A stretch of DNA of 64,000 nucleotides, from positions 496,001 through 560,000 of the forward strand of contig NZ_CP059735.1 in assembly GCF_000948975.2 (NCBI RefSeq). Direction: 5' to 3'. Shown here piece after piece: positions 23,951-33,290 of the stretch; the stretch's first letter is position 1, and every line of letters begins with the position of its first letter. The stretch is from Thalassomonas actiniarum. GTDB lineage: Bacteria; Pseudomonadota; Gammaproteobacteria; Enterobacterales; Alteromonadaceae. The notes beneath the pieces are model-generated. The model worked only from the letters and a program-made list of their open reading frames with translations. It was not told the origin of the DNA and did not search any database. The translations under genes and the position numbers were made by a program.

Positions 23951-24250
23951 ATGAAGTCACTATTTTTGCAAATACATAAAAACCTCACTGCTATCAGCCG
24001 TATTTTGCTGATTTTTTGGGTTTTTTCGTTTTTCTCTCATGGTGCTCACTTTGATCTTATCGCTGAAAGCAACGAGCTTCAAGAATGTCACCTGTGTCAA
24101 CATCACATTGATACTCCAGAAGTTTCTCCGTTGTTTTCGGGGTTTTCCGCCAATCTTTTCCAGAGGATCTCTGTCGCACTTGTTGCCGCTGAGGAGTCCG
24201 GGAGTTTTTACCTTTCTCCGCCGTTAAGGGCGCCGCCGGTTCACCAGTAA
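23951..24250 (+). CDS. Small Cys/His membrane-associated protein in the zinc cassette
   Basis: The 99-residue product has an N-terminal hydrophobic segment (about 15-32, ISRILLIFWVFSFFSHGAH). A short metal-ligand-like cluster follows, ECHLCQHHID with two Cys and two His. The tail is poorly structured and Pro-rich. Its position directly under the Zur box and before the ZnuD-like receptor suggests a role in zinc sensing or delivery, but I recognise no named family. The ATG has no clear ribosome site and may lie only a few bases from the transcript start, so leaderless translation or a different start is possible. Confidence 0.6.
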   Translation: MKSLFLQIHKNLTAISRILLIFWVFSFFSHGAHFDLIAESNELQECHLCQHHIDTPEVSPLFSGFSANLFQRISVALVAAEESGSFYLSPPLRAPPVHQ

Positions 24251-24360
24251 TCTTATCTTTTTAAAGCGGTTTATTTCTGTCTGGTCTGTTGTCGGCCGGA
24301 ATAACCGTGGCTTATTTATTTGCCGGATTTTTTGCCGGATATTTACTGGAACTAGAACAA

Positions 24361-26799
24361 ATGCAAAACAAACAATTTATGGTGGCATGCTCATTGGCAG
24401 CATCGCTGTCTTTTCCTGCCTGGGCGGAAAAAATTACCGGACAAGTGGTGAATCTCAAGGGTGAAGCGGTCGGCGGAGCAAAAATTACCCTGCAGGGGCA
24501 AGCTGACCCGGCGCTTTCTGTGATCACCGACAATTCAGGGGGGTTTACCCTGGACAGGGTGAATACCGGCGCTGTGACCTTATTGGTCGAGGCAGAAGAT
24601 TTTACCTCGATAGAAAAGTCTCTGCAGCTTGAGGGGCAGAATATCGCGGATCTGCAGCTGGTACTGAGTCCGGCGGCGATGGAGGTGATCCGGGTACAGG
24701 CCAGCCCTTTTAATGCCACCAGTATCAGTTCGGCTTTGCCGGTGAACGTGCTTACCAGTGATGAGTTAAGGCTCAAGCAAGCCTCGACCCTGGGGGAAAC
24801 CCTGAAAAATGAAGTGGGCGTGCATTCCAGCTACTTTGGCCCTGTCGCCAGTAGCCCTATTATTCGCGGATTGGACGGCCCAAGGGTATTAGTCACGCAA
24901 AATGGTCTGGATGTCGGCGATGCCTCCCGGGTGGGTCCGGATCATGTGGTGGCCTCTGAAACCAGTACCGCCACTCAGATAGAAGTATTGCGCGGTCCTG
25001 CTACCTTGTTTTATGGCAGCGGCGCCATAGGCGGTGTTGTTAATGTTGTCGATAACCGGATACCGACATCAACGGATAATGCGGCAGAGTGGTTAGTGGA
25101 GCACAATACCGTTGCCGATGAAAATCAGGCGTCCCTGAGTCTGGACACAGGTAAAGACCAGTTTGCCTTGCATCTTGATGGTTTCTGGCGTGAGTCCAAT
25201 GATTACGAAATAGCCGGCGATGCCGAAGCTGGCCACGAAGAGCATGAAGAGCACGAGGAACACGAAGAGCACGGCGAGGAAGTTTCAGAAAGCGGCACCC
25301 TGGCTAACAGCGCTTCCAAATCTTCGGGTTTTACTTTAGGCGGCAGTTATTTGTTTGATAATGGTTACCTGGGGGCTTCATTTTCGTCAATGAACCGGGA
25401 ATATGGCGTACCCGGTCACGCCCATGGAGCACATGAGGATGAGCACGAAGAAGAGCATGAGGCGCATGAAGAACACGAGGAACATGAGGAGCATGAGGAA
25501 TCGCCAGCGTCTGATGTTTATGCGGATATGGAACAAAAGCGTTATCAGTTGCTTACCGAGCTCAACTTTGAGCAAAGCTTTATTCAACGCCTGCAAGGTA
25601 AACTGGCTTACACCGACTACCAGCACCAGGAAATTGAAGGCGGTGAAGTCGGTACTCAGTTTGACAATGAAAGCCTTGAAGGGCGACTGGATCTTTATCA
25701 CCAGCACTTTAACGGTTGGCAGGGGGCCTGGACTTTCCATTATAAAAAATCTGATTTCTCCGCCGTGGGGGAGGAAGCCTTTACGCCATCATCAACCACT
25801 AAATCTCAGGCGATAGCCTGGCTGGAAGAAAAGCGTTATGGCGATTTCTTGCTGCAACTGGGGGCCCGTCTGGAGCATTTGACGATTTCTGCAGATACCC
25901 TGGTCCTTGAAGGTCACGAGCATGAAGGGGAAGCTGAGCCAGCACAAGAAATTGATTTCGACAAACAGAGCTTTAATCCGGTCAGTGCTTCTGTTGGCGG
26001 TGTCTGGGATTTTGCCCCTGATTATAATCTCGGGCTGTCGCTGGCTTACTCGCAACGGGCGCCTTCGGCGGGAGAGCTGTTCTCTTACGGCCCCCATATC
26101 GGTACCAATACCTATGAAGTGGGTGCCTTGTTTTCTTTACACGATGAAGGAGACGGCGAGTTTCATCCGCACCTGATTGAGAATGACGTGGAGTTGGAAA
26201 CTTCTTATAACGTAGATGTGACCTTGAGAAAATACCGGGGAGATTTTAGTTTTGTCTTAAGCGGTTTTTATAACCATGTTGAAGATTACTACTATCAGCA
26301 CACTACAGGATTAGTTTTTAGCGAAGACCACGGTCATGAAGATGAAGCTTTGCCTGTGCTGGTGTATCGTCAGGCGGATGTTGATATGTATGGCGCGGAA
26401 ATTGACCTTAACTATCAGTTAACCCCCCAGGTGACAACCGGTGTTTTTGCCGACTTTGTCCGCGGTAAACTTACCGATGGCGGTAACTTGCCCAGGATCC
26501 CGCCAACACGCATCGGTAGTGAGTTTAATTACCAGGGACAGAGTTTTGATGCCGAGCTTAGCGCCAGTTATTATTTTAAACAGGATAAGCTTGCCGTGAA
26601 TGAAACCGAGACTTCAGGTTACCTGATGCTGGACGCCCATATCAATTATTACCTGGAAGGGTTCGGGGATGATGCGGTTATTTACCTGAAGGGGCAAAAC
26701 CTGACCGATAAAAATGCCCGGGTGCATTCTTCTTTCCTTAAAGATGTCGCGCCGCTGCCCGGACGCGGGATCAGCATAGGCATACGTGGTAGTTTTTAA
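24361..26799 (+). CDS. TonB-dependent receptor with His/Glu-rich loops, ZnuD-like zinc transporter
   Basis: I placed the start at ATG 24361 (812 residues) because the sequence MQNKQFMVACSLAASLSFPA is a typical signal peptide; the frame extends back to a TTG at 24289. After the signal comes a carboxypeptidase-regulatory-like domain (about 25-100, GQVVNLKGEAVGGAKITLQG). The plug follows (GPRVLVTQNGLDVGD, GPATLFYGSGAIGG), then a 22-strand-type barrel ending in aromatic GIRGSF. Two tracts of HEEHEEH-type repeats (about 292-308 and 353-381) and further His/Glu patches lie in predicted outer loops, a hallmark of zinc receptors such as ZnuD. With the upstream Zur box, zinc import under starvation is the best reading. 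Confidence 0.9.
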   Translation: MQNKQFMVACSLAASLSFPAWAEKITGQVVNLKGEAVGGAKITLQGQADPALSVITDNSGGFTLDRVNTGAVTLLVEAEDFTSIEKSLQLEGQNIADLQLVLSPAAMEVIRVQASPFNATSISSALPVNVLTSDELRLKQASTLGETLKNEVGVHSSYFGPVASSPIIRGLDGPRVLVTQNGLDVGDASRVGPDHVVASETSTATQIEVLRGPATLFYGSGAIGGVVNVVDNRIPTSTDNAAEWLVEHNTVADENQASLSLDTGKDQFALHLDGFWRESNDYEIAGDAEAGHEEHEEHEEHEEHGEEVSESGTLANSASKSSGFTLGGSYLFDNGYLGASFSSMNREYGVPGHAHGAHEDEHEEEHEAHEEHEEHEEHEESPASDVYADMEQKRYQLLTELNFEQSFIQRLQGKLAYTDYQHQEIEGGEVGTQFDNESLEGRLDLYHQHFNGWQGAWTFHYKKSDFSAVGEEAFTPSSTTKSQAIAWLEEKRYGDFLLQLGARLEHLTISADTLVLEGHEHEGEAEPAQEIDFDKQSFNPVSASVGGVWDFAPDYNLGLSLAYSQRAPSAGELFSYGPHIGTNTYEVGALFSLHDEGDGEFHPHLIENDVELETSYNVDVTLRKYRGDFSFVLSGFYNHVEDYYYQHTTGLVFSEDHGHEDEALPVLVYRQADVDMYGAEIDLNYQLTPQVTTGVFADFVRGKLTDGGNLPRIPPTRIGSEFNYQGQSFDAELSASYYFKQDKLAVNETETSGYLMLDAHINYYLEGFGDDAVIYLKGQNLTDKNARVHSSFLKDVAPLPGRGISIGIRGSF

Positions 26800-26827
26800 T
26801 TATCTTGGCAAAAAACGCTGTTGAAAT

Positions 26828-26856
26828 AAAAAGGGGAGCCAATGGCTCCCCTTTTG
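26828..26856. terminator. Bidirectional terminator between the TonB receptor and cvfB
   Basis: AAAAAGGGGAGCC (from 26828) pairs with GGCTCCCCTTTTG around a 3-nt loop, with A- and T-tracts on both sides. It serves the two convergent genes. Confidence 0.9.
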
Positions 26857-26877
26857 TTTAACAAATAAAGAACATGT

Positions 26878-27708
26878 TTATTTTAAGCGTATACCCTGGG
26901 CTTCTATGGTGATCTTGCCTTTTTTCATCAGGTTGCCGACGGTGGCCTTAAAAGTTTTTTTGCTGACCCCTAGGGCTCTTTTAATCTGCTCGGGCGAGCT
27001 TTTATCGTGCAGGGGGGCATAACCGTCATTGTCCGCCAGGTAAGCCAATAACTTATCGCTGAAATCGATCACTTTGCCTTTGCCGCCGCGGGTTAAAATC
27101 AGATCGATACGGCCATCTTCCCTTTGTTGCTTGATATAGCCGGTAAGCTTCCTGCCGGTGCGCAGCGGCTGGAAAATTTCATTGTTATACAACAGGCCCC
27201 AGTGGCTGTTGTTGATAATGGCTTTAAAGCCTAAATCGGTTTTGCCGCCTATGGTTAACTCGACTTTTTCTCCTTGCTGGTATTCTGCCGGCCAGATATC
27301 GAGAAACCTGTCCAGTTTACTTGAGGCCACCAGGCGTTCGGTTCTCTGGTCGAGGAACACTCTGACCAGGTAATACTTGCCCACTTCCATCTTGGTATGT
27401 TGCTGGTTAAAAGGCACCAGCAAGTCTTTTGGCAGGCCCCAGTCTAAAAAGGCGCCCATTTTGTTGACTTGTACCACTTTCAACGAAGCAAATTCATCTA
27501 CCTGGGCCAGAGGCTTTTCGGTGGTTGCCACCAGGCGATCGGCGGAGTCGAGATAAACAAACACCTCCAGCTGGTCATCTGGCTGACAATTTTCGGGAAG
27601 ATAACGATTTGGCAGCAGGATTTCTCCGAGCTCACCGGCATCGAGATAAGCGCCATTATCCGTCAGGGCGATAACGGGGAGGGTGTTGAATTTACCAATA
27701 GTTGCCAT
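26878..27708 (-). CDS. CvfB/YitL-type S1 RNA-binding protein
   Basis: The 276-residue protein has successive S1-like OB-fold segments. The first opens with LPVIALTDNGAYLDAG, the second with LKVVQVNKMGAFLDWG, and the third is near GFKAIINNSHWGLLYNNEIF. A winged-helix domain closes it (SSPEQIKRALGVSKKTFKATVGNLMKKGKI). This arrangement is the CvfB family (Staphylococcus CvfB, Bacillus YitL), which binds RNA and affects virulence or regulation in Gram-positives. The role in gammaproteobacteria is not known to me. It is convergent with the TonB receptor and apparently monocistronic. Confidence 0.9.
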   Translation of the reverse strand: MATIGKFNTLPVIALTDNGAYLDAGELGEILLPNRYLPENCQPDDQLEVFVYLDSADRLVATTEKPLAQVDEFASLKVVQVNKMGAFLDWGLPKDLLVPFNQQHTKMEVGKYYLVRVFLDQRTERLVASSKLDRFLDIWPAEYQQGEKVELTIGGKTDLGFKAIINNSHWGLLYNNEIFQPLRTGRKLTGYIKQQREDGRIDLILTRGGKGKVIDFSDKLLAYLADNDGYAPLHDKSSPEQIKRALGVSKKTFKATVGNLMKKGKITIEAQGIRLK

Positions 27709-27796
27709 AAAACTCTACAAATGAAAAAAGGGAACAAGTTATAGCGGCTATGATAACGCATAGTGCCTGTTCGACACTATGGCTTATTTATATTAG

Positions 27797-28243
27797 TTAC
27801 TGTTGGGCGGCAAGCTTGGCCTGAATATATTCATGATGGTTTAAATACAGCAGATCGGCAATTTTACGGATAATATGCTCTTCAATGGCGGCAAGTTCAC
27901 CGTCGGCATAGGCAAGCTGCCACAACAGGCAAACCATATTGATGCGCTGCTCAAGGGAGTAATGCTGGTTAATTTTCGAGGTAAACTGGTAAAAGTCGGT
28001 GGCGTGCTCACTCAGCTTGATTGCCTGGTCGATAATTTCAGCCACTTCTGCCGGGGTAAGTTGAAACTGTGTCATCAAAATTTTACTGATATGCGCTTGT
28101 TCCTGCGGGTCAAAGTGTCCGTCGGCGCGCATCACCTCGCATAACAGTACCGCGCAGGCAATTTCCAGGGAGATCTCCTGCTCATTTTCAGAGGCAGTCC
28201 CGTCATTTAAAAACTGAAAAAATAGGGTTATCTTGGTCAGCAT
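27797..28243 (-). CDS. TerB-family helical protein
   Basis: The 148-residue protein is all-helical with the two acidic TerB signatures, MRADGHFDPQEQAHI and AYADGELAAIEEHII, which mark the metal-binding core of the tellurite-resistance TerB fold. Free-standing TerB proteins are common in marine gammaproteobacteria and are not evidence of tellurite resistance; none of the other ter genes is nearby. It lies on the same strand as cvfB, 88 nt upstream of it. Confidence 0.85.
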   Translation of the reverse strand: MLTKITLFFQFLNDGTASENEQEISLEIACAVLLCEVMRADGHFDPQEQAHISKILMTQFQLTPAEVAEIIDQAIKLSEHATDFYQFTSKINQHYSLEQRINMVCLLWQLAYADGELAAIEEHIIRKIADLLYLNHHEYIQAKLAAQQ

Positions 28244-28475
28244 AGTGAATTTTCTCCCGGGGTATTTTTACTCAGTGTTAGGCTTGGCGCCTTTGATTGC
28301 AAGGACTTGCTTTTGATATTTGATAACAAAATGTTACGCCAACTTGCTGAGCCGGGAATAAAAGCGGAAAAAAGCCGGAAAGAAAAGCTGTGTCTTACTT
28401 CCGAATCCGGGTCTGTTTATCCTTGGATTTAGGCTGTTATTAATGAAATCAGCCAAAATGTAGGAGGAATTAATA

Positions 28476-28637
28476 ATAAATAGCATTAATGACTATTTCC
28501 ATTTTATTCTCACCTGCGGCAGTTTATTTTTCCTTATTTTTGTTTGGTTAATACTTAGAGTTCGTTGTGTGTATGTTGTTGTTAAATATGTAAAATATTA
28601 TTTAGTCACATTTTTTTGGCTCGGTTTTATCATTTAG
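28476..28637 (+). CDS. Possible small membrane protein with a non-canonical start (doubtful)
   Basis: A perfect AGGAGG (28462-28467) is followed at start-codon distance by ATA codons (28473, 28476), and no ATG, GTG or TTG is near. From there a frame of about 53 codons runs to TAG at 28635-28637. It encodes a strongly hydrophobic helix (HFILTCGSLFFLIFVWLIL) and then a basic, Tyr/Val-rich second half. AT-rich DNA easily produces such frames, so this may be chance. Otherwise the 508-nt gap 28244-28751 shows only AT-rich promoter-like DNA for the efflux operon. Confidence 0.2.
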   Translation: MNSINDYFHFILTCGSLFFLIFVWLILRVRCVYVVVKYVKYYLVTFFWLGFII

Positions 28638-28751
28638 GCGCGTTTTTTGTAATACACGGTTACATATTTGTTAAATTTGTTGCGGTAGAATTAGCTATTC
28701 TTACGGCAAAAATAATAATGCTACCCTGATTTATTGAGTGAGGACGAAGCG

Positions 28752-29957
28752 GTGACACGAAAAAAACAGATTATTATACCTATAGGCATTTTACTTGCCG
28801 GTGTTGGCCTGATGGCAGGCTTGTCCAACATGAAGAAACCTCCTGAAGAAAAACCCGAAGTGGATACCACCCCGATTGTCGCCGTTGAAGATATCAATGT
28901 TACTCCCCTCACCCTGGAAGTGGCGTCATACGGCATCGTACAGCCTAAATACGAAACCGAACTGGTGGCCCAGGTCAGCGGCCAGATAGTGGAACTTTCC
29001 GAGGCTTTTTTACGCGGTGGCCAGGTGAAAAAAGACCAGTTGCTGGCGCGCATTGATCCCAGCGATTATGAAGCGGCGTTAATTGATGCCCAGGCCACTA
29101 TGGCTTCTGCCCGCTCCGCCCTGGAAACCGAACGGGCGCAGGGTAAAGTCGCCGAGCAGGAGTGGAAACGCATTACAGATAGCTCACCCACCGAGCTGAG
29201 CTTGCGTAAACCTCAGCTGGCACAGGAACTTGCCCGGGTCAAAGCCGCGCAGGCTGCCGTGCTTAGGGCCAAGCGTAACCTGGAGCGCACCGAAATCCGC
29301 GCACCTTATGATGCCATGATCGACAGCCGCAATATCGGTCTGGGATCGTTTGTCGGTGTCGGCACCCAGGTAGGTAAAGTGCTGGGCACGGATACTGCCG
29401 AAGTGCGTTTACCGGTTGCCGATAACCAACTGCAGTTTTTAGCCGGGCAGGGGGTGCATGCCAAGGTGATCTTAAACGGCGTGTTTGCCGGGCAAGAAAG
29501 ACAGTGGCCGGCGACAATTGCCCGTAGTGAAGGGGTGGTGGATAACAAAAGCCGCATGAGTTATTTAGTGGCAGAAATTAACGATCCCTATGCTTTAACC
29601 GGTAACAGCGAGCCGCTACGTTTTGGTGCTTATGTTAATGCCAGCATCCAGGGAATAGAAATTGCCCATGCTGCAATTGTTCCCCGTTATCTGGTCAATG
29701 AGGGCCGGGTTGCTATCCTGGATAACGAATCTTTGTTGCGTTATGTGGACCTGGAAATCGCCCGTCAGGATGGCGCCAATGTTGTCGTCTCTAACGGCCT
29801 TAAACAGGGAGATCGCCTGATCGTTTCGGCACTGGATTTCCCGGTTGACGGTATGAAGCTCGCTTTAGGCGATGAAGAAGGCGAAACAGAAAGCGATAAC
29901 GATCAGCAAGCGGTAGAAAGTGATGCCGATACGCAAATTGCCAGCGTAGAGGACTAA
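28752..29957 (+). CDS. RND efflux periplasmic adaptor (membrane fusion protein)
   Basis: I chose GTG 28752 (401 residues) because GAGG lies about 8 nt upstream; a TTG at 28734 is less likely. An N-terminal anchor (IIIPIGILLAGVGLMAGL) is followed by a first lipoyl half (VASYGIVQPKYETELVAQVSGQIVEL). A helical hairpin comes next (about 95-175, with RAKRNLERTEIRAPYDAMI), then beta-barrel and membrane-proximal domains. The C-terminal tail is acidic. It links the inner-membrane pump encoded 3 nt downstream to an outer-membrane channel, presumably a TolC made elsewhere. The drug or metabolite exported cannot be told. Confidence 0.92.
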   Translation: MTRKKQIIIPIGILLAGVGLMAGLSNMKKPPEEKPEVDTTPIVAVEDINVTPLTLEVASYGIVQPKYETELVAQVSGQIVELSEAFLRGGQVKKDQLLARIDPSDYEAALIDAQATMASARSALETERAQGKVAEQEWKRITDSSPTELSLRKPQLAQELARVKAAQAAVLRAKRNLERTEIRAPYDAMIDSRNIGLGSFVGVGTQVGKVLGTDTAEVRLPVADNQLQFLAGQGVHAKVILNGVFAGQERQWPATIARSEGVVDNKSRMSYLVAEINDPYALTGNSEPLRFGAYVNASIQGIEIAHAAIVPRYLVNEGRVAILDNESLLRYVDLEIARQDGANVVVSNGLKQGDRLIVSALDFPVDGMKLALGDEEGETESDNDQQAVESDADTQIASVED

Positions 29958-29960
29958 GCC

Positions 29961-32900
29961 ATGCATGATACCAATAAAGGCTTGATTGCCTGGTTTGCCC
30001 GCAACAGCGTGGCTGCCAACCTGTTGATGTTATTTATCATCATCGGCGGTTTGCTGACCGCCACCACCATCAGCAAACAAATGTTCCCCCAGGTTGAAAT
30101 TAACTGGTTAGAATTTTCTGCGCCTTATCCCGGGGCTGCTCCCCAGGAAGTGGAAGAGGGGATCACCATGAAGATTGAAGAGGCCCTGGAAACAGTACAG
30201 GGGCTGGATCGGGTGATCACTTATTCCAACCGTAATTTTTCTTCCGGTTATTTTCGTGTTGATGATAAATATGATCCCCAGGTGGTGCTGGACGAGGTGA
30301 AATCACAGATTGATTCCATTTCCAGCTTTCCCGACGGCATGGAAAGGCCCACGGTTGAGCGCATTAAGTTTAAACAGCAAGTCATGTATATCAGTTTGTA
30401 CGGTGATTTAAGCAACCTGGAATTAAAAGCCCTGGGTAAGAAGGTACATGATGAAATTCAACAGCAGCCGCTGGTGAATATTTCCGAGTTCTACAGTGGC
30501 CTGGGTTATGAAATCTCTGTTGAAGTCAGTAAAGACAAACTCAGGGAATATGGTCTGAGTTTTAATGATGTTGCCGCTGCCGTGCGCAACTACTCCCGTA
30601 ATATGTCGGCAGGTCAGATCCGTGCCGAAAACGGCTATATCAACCTGCGGGTGGAAAGCCAGGCTTATCGTGGGCATGAATTTGAAACCATTCCTGTGAT
30701 CACCCTGCAAGACGGCACTAAGATATTGCTGGGAGAGCTTGCCGCCATTAAAGACGGTTTCGAAGAAGGACTGCAGTACTCTAAATATAACGGCAAGAAT
30801 TCCGTTACCTTTTTCGTGGGCGCCTCGGGCGATCAAAGTATTACCGATGTTGCCAAGGTGATGAAGCGTTATGTGGCGCAAAAGCAGCTGGAGTTACCCG
30901 AAGGGGTAAAACTCGATATCTGGGTTGATTTTACCTACTACCTTGAAGGCCGGTTAAACATGATGCTGGATAACATGAAAAGCGGTGCTGTGCTGGTTTT
31001 CCTGATGTTGGCCCTGTTCCTGCGTATTCGCCTGGCATTCTGGGTGATGATGGGCTTACCGGTATGTTTCCTCGGTACCTTGTTATTTATGCCGATGGAG
31101 TTTATTGATGTCACCATTAATATTCTCAGTTTATTCTCCTTTATCATGGTACTGGGGATAGTAGTGGATGATGCCATCGTGATGGGGGAAAGTGCCCATA
31201 GCGAAATTGAGGATAAAGGCCATACCATAGACAATGTGATCCGCGGCGTACAAAAAGTGGCGATGCCCGCGACCTTCGGGGTACTGACCACGATTGCGGT
31301 TTTTGTTCCTTTCCTGTTTGGCGAAGGGGAAGGTGCGGCAACGGGTAAAGCAATAGGCATGGTAGTGATCTTGTGTTTGCTGTTCTCCCTGGTTGAGTCC
31401 AAGCTGATTTTACCGGCGCATTTGGCCCATATGAAAGTGAAAGCCTTTAACCCGAAAAATCCGCTGGATCGTCTGCGTGGCTGGATAGACCGCAAACTTA
31501 AAGGGTTTATTGAAAATCAATATGCACCGTTTTTGAAGATGACGATTAAATACCGTTACTCTGTGGTGATGTTGTTTATCAGTTTCCTGTTGATCACCGC
31601 AGGTTTGTTCAGCGGCGGTATGGTGCGTTTTGTCGGCCAGCCGAAAATTCCTGAAGATTTCCCGCGCATCACAGTGGAAATGAATGTTGATAGCCCGGAG
31701 CAGGCGACCCTGGATACCTTGTTAAAAATACAGGGGATCTTGTATCAGGTAGATGAACAAATAGTGGCTGAATATGGCAAGCCGATGATCGATGACATGC
31801 AGGTGGATCTGCGCAGCCGTACCAGTGCCAATATTCAGGTTAAGCTGGTCTTACCCGAGGATAGGGCCATGGATACCTTTGCCTTGTCGGACTTATGGCG
31901 ACAGGCAATCCCTGCTTTGCCCGGCGTTAAATCCTTTACCATTGATGATAACTTATTTGGCGGTGGCCGTGATGACGGCGATATCAGTTTCCGTCTCGAA
32001 AGTAAGGATGATGAGCAACTGATACAGGCGGCGGCTGAGTTAAAAGTGAAATTAAACAGCCTTAAAGGGATCGGGGATGTCAACGACAGCCGTCAGACCA
32101 GTGCCAAGGAAGTGCAGTTTACCCTGAAACCGCTTGCCTATAGTTTAGGGTTAACCTTGGCGGATATCGCCTCTCAGGTATCCTCTAGTTTTTACGGTTT
32201 GGAAGCGCAGCGTATTCTTCGCGACGGCGAAGAGATCAAGGTCATGGTGCGTTATCCGCAGGAGCAGCGCAGCTCGGTAGGCCATGTTGACGATGTATTG
32301 ATCCAGGCCCCCAATGGTGCGGAGCTACCCTTGTCTGAATTGGCCAACATTAGCCTGACCGACGGTGTTACCCGTATTCGCCGGGAAAACGGCAATCGTA
32401 CCATTAATGTCTGGGGCAGTGTTGACGCCGACCAGGTAGAGCCCTTTAAGGTGGTTAATGATATCCGTGAAAACTTTATTCCTAAGCTGTTGAGAAAATA
32501 TCCTTTGGTGAAAAGTGAAGTTACAGGTCGGATCCAGGAGGAGATAGAGAATAATAACAAGCAAATGCGCGATATGGCCATTGCCCTTATGGTGATCTTT
32601 ACCTTGCTGGCGGTGCCGCTGAAATCTTATTCTCAGCCCTTTATGATCATGAGTGTTATCCCGTTTGGCGTGATTGGCTCTGTGCTGGGGCATATGATTT
32701 TGGGTATGGATTTAAGTGCGTTATCCATATTGGGCATCATGGCCGCTTCCGGGGTGGTGATAAATGACTCCCTGGTCATGGTGGATTATGTCAATAATGC
32801 GCGAAAAGCCGGCATACCCTTGAAAGAGGCGGTCATGGCTGCCGGCAACAGGCGTTTTCGTGCCATCATGTTAACTTCGATCACTACCTTTATCGGTCTG

Positions 32901-33119
32901 GTGCCTATTGTCTTCTTTGAGACCAGTATGCAGGCACAGATAGTGATCCCTATGGCGGTCTCTTTGGCATTCGGCGTATTGTTTGCCACGGTTGTTACCT
33001 TAATACTGATCCCTAACTTGTATATTGTGATTGAAGATATACGTAGGGTGCTTGGCCGCGGCAAAGCCAAAGTACGCGGATACTTAGGTTTTGATAGCGA
33101 TGAAGTGCTGGATACATAA
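29961..33119 (+). CDS. RND efflux pump, inner-membrane permease
   Basis: The 1052-residue protein has the AcrB-like plan. TM1 starts near NSVAANLLMLFIIIGGLL. A large periplasmic loop follows (about 35-335), then TM2-6 with the proton-relay motif region VVDDAIVMGESAHSEIE. A second loop (about 560-865) precedes TM8-12. The TM4 motif VVDDAIV is kept. It belongs to the HAE1/MexK-like groups paired with short adaptors in marine gammaproteobacteria. It is cotranscribed with the adaptor (3-nt gap) and ends in a strong terminator, right where repeat copy A begins. Substrates are unknown. Confidence 0.95.
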   Translation: MHDTNKGLIAWFARNSVAANLLMLFIIIGGLLTATTISKQMFPQVEINWLEFSAPYPGAAPQEVEEGITMKIEEALETVQGLDRVITYSNRNFSSGYFRVDDKYDPQVVLDEVKSQIDSISSFPDGMERPTVERIKFKQQVMYISLYGDLSNLELKALGKKVHDEIQQQPLVNISEFYSGLGYEISVEVSKDKLREYGLSFNDVAAAVRNYSRNMSAGQIRAENGYINLRVESQAYRGHEFETIPVITLQDGTKILLGELAAIKDGFEEGLQYSKYNGKNSVTFFVGASGDQSITDVAKVMKRYVAQKQLELPEGVKLDIWVDFTYYLEGRLNMMLDNMKSGAVLVFLMLALFLRIRLAFWVMMGLPVCFLGTLLFMPMEFIDVTINILSLFSFIMVLGIVVDDAIVMGESAHSEIEDKGHTIDNVIRGVQKVAMPATFGVLTTIAVFVPFLFGEGEGAATGKAIGMVVILCLLFSLVESKLILPAHLAHMKVKAFNPKNPLDRLRGWIDRKLKGFIENQYAPFLKMTIKYRYSVVMLFISFLLITAGLFSGGMVRFVGQPKIPEDFPRITVEMNVDSPEQATLDTLLKIQGILYQVDEQIVAEYGKPMIDDMQVDLRSRTSANIQVKLVLPEDRAMDTFALSDLWRQAIPALPGVKSFTIDDNLFGGGRDDGDISFRLESKDDEQLIQAAAELKVKLNSLKGIGDVNDSRQTSAKEVQFTLKPLAYSLGLTLADIASQVSSSFYGLEAQRILRDGEEIKVMVRYPQEQRSSVGHVDDVLIQAPNGAELPLSELANISLTDGVTRIRRENGNRTINVWGSVDADQVEPFKVVNDIRENFIPKLLRKYPLVKSEVTGRIQEEIENNNKQMRDMAIALMVIFTLLAVPLKSYSQPFMIMSVIPFGVIGSVLGHMILGMDLSALSILGIMAASGVVINDSLVMVDYVNNARKAGIPLKEAVMAAGNRRFRAIMLTSITTFIGLVPIVFFETSMQAQIVIPMAVSLAFGVLFATVVTLILIPNLYIVIEDIRRVLGRGKAKVRGYLGFDSDEVLDT

Positions 33120-33131
33120 TTAACGGCGCAT

Positions 33132-33167
33132 AAAAAAGCGAAGCCAGTTACCGGCTTCGCTTTTTTT
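33132..33167 (+). terminator. Terminator of the RND operon
   Basis: A-run, then GCGAAGCC pairing with GGCTTCGC around a short loop (AGTTACC), then seven Ts. The T-tract runs straight into repeat copy A. Confidence 0.9.
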
Positions 33168-33268
33168 ATACCTGGAAGTATTTCAGCTTGCATGCTCCCT
33201 GCGCGAGCTAAGTCCTTACATCCTGTCAGTAATCCTGCGGCTTCATGGATGAAGAGGAGCAGGGTTTA
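33167..33268 (+). repeat. Terminator-linked structured repeat, copy A (one full unit)
   Basis: A single unit of about 102 nt beginning TATACCTGGAAGTATTTCAG at the T-tract of the RND terminator. It can form four hairpins: H1 ATAC/GTAT with GGA in the loop; H2 AGCTTGC/GCGAGCT; H3 CTTAC/GTCAG with loop ATCCT; and H4, where CCTGC/GCAGG encloses CTTCA-TGGA-TGAAG. The same plan with different stem sequences occurs at 53457, 56439 and 60707. Confidence 0.85.
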
Positions 33269-33290
33269 TTCGTCTTTTATTAACGGATAA

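Noticed and set aside
27797-28243. Tellurite-resistance operon
   Set aside because: Only one TerB-domain protein is present, without terC, terD or terZ; solitary TerB proteins have no proven link to tellurite.
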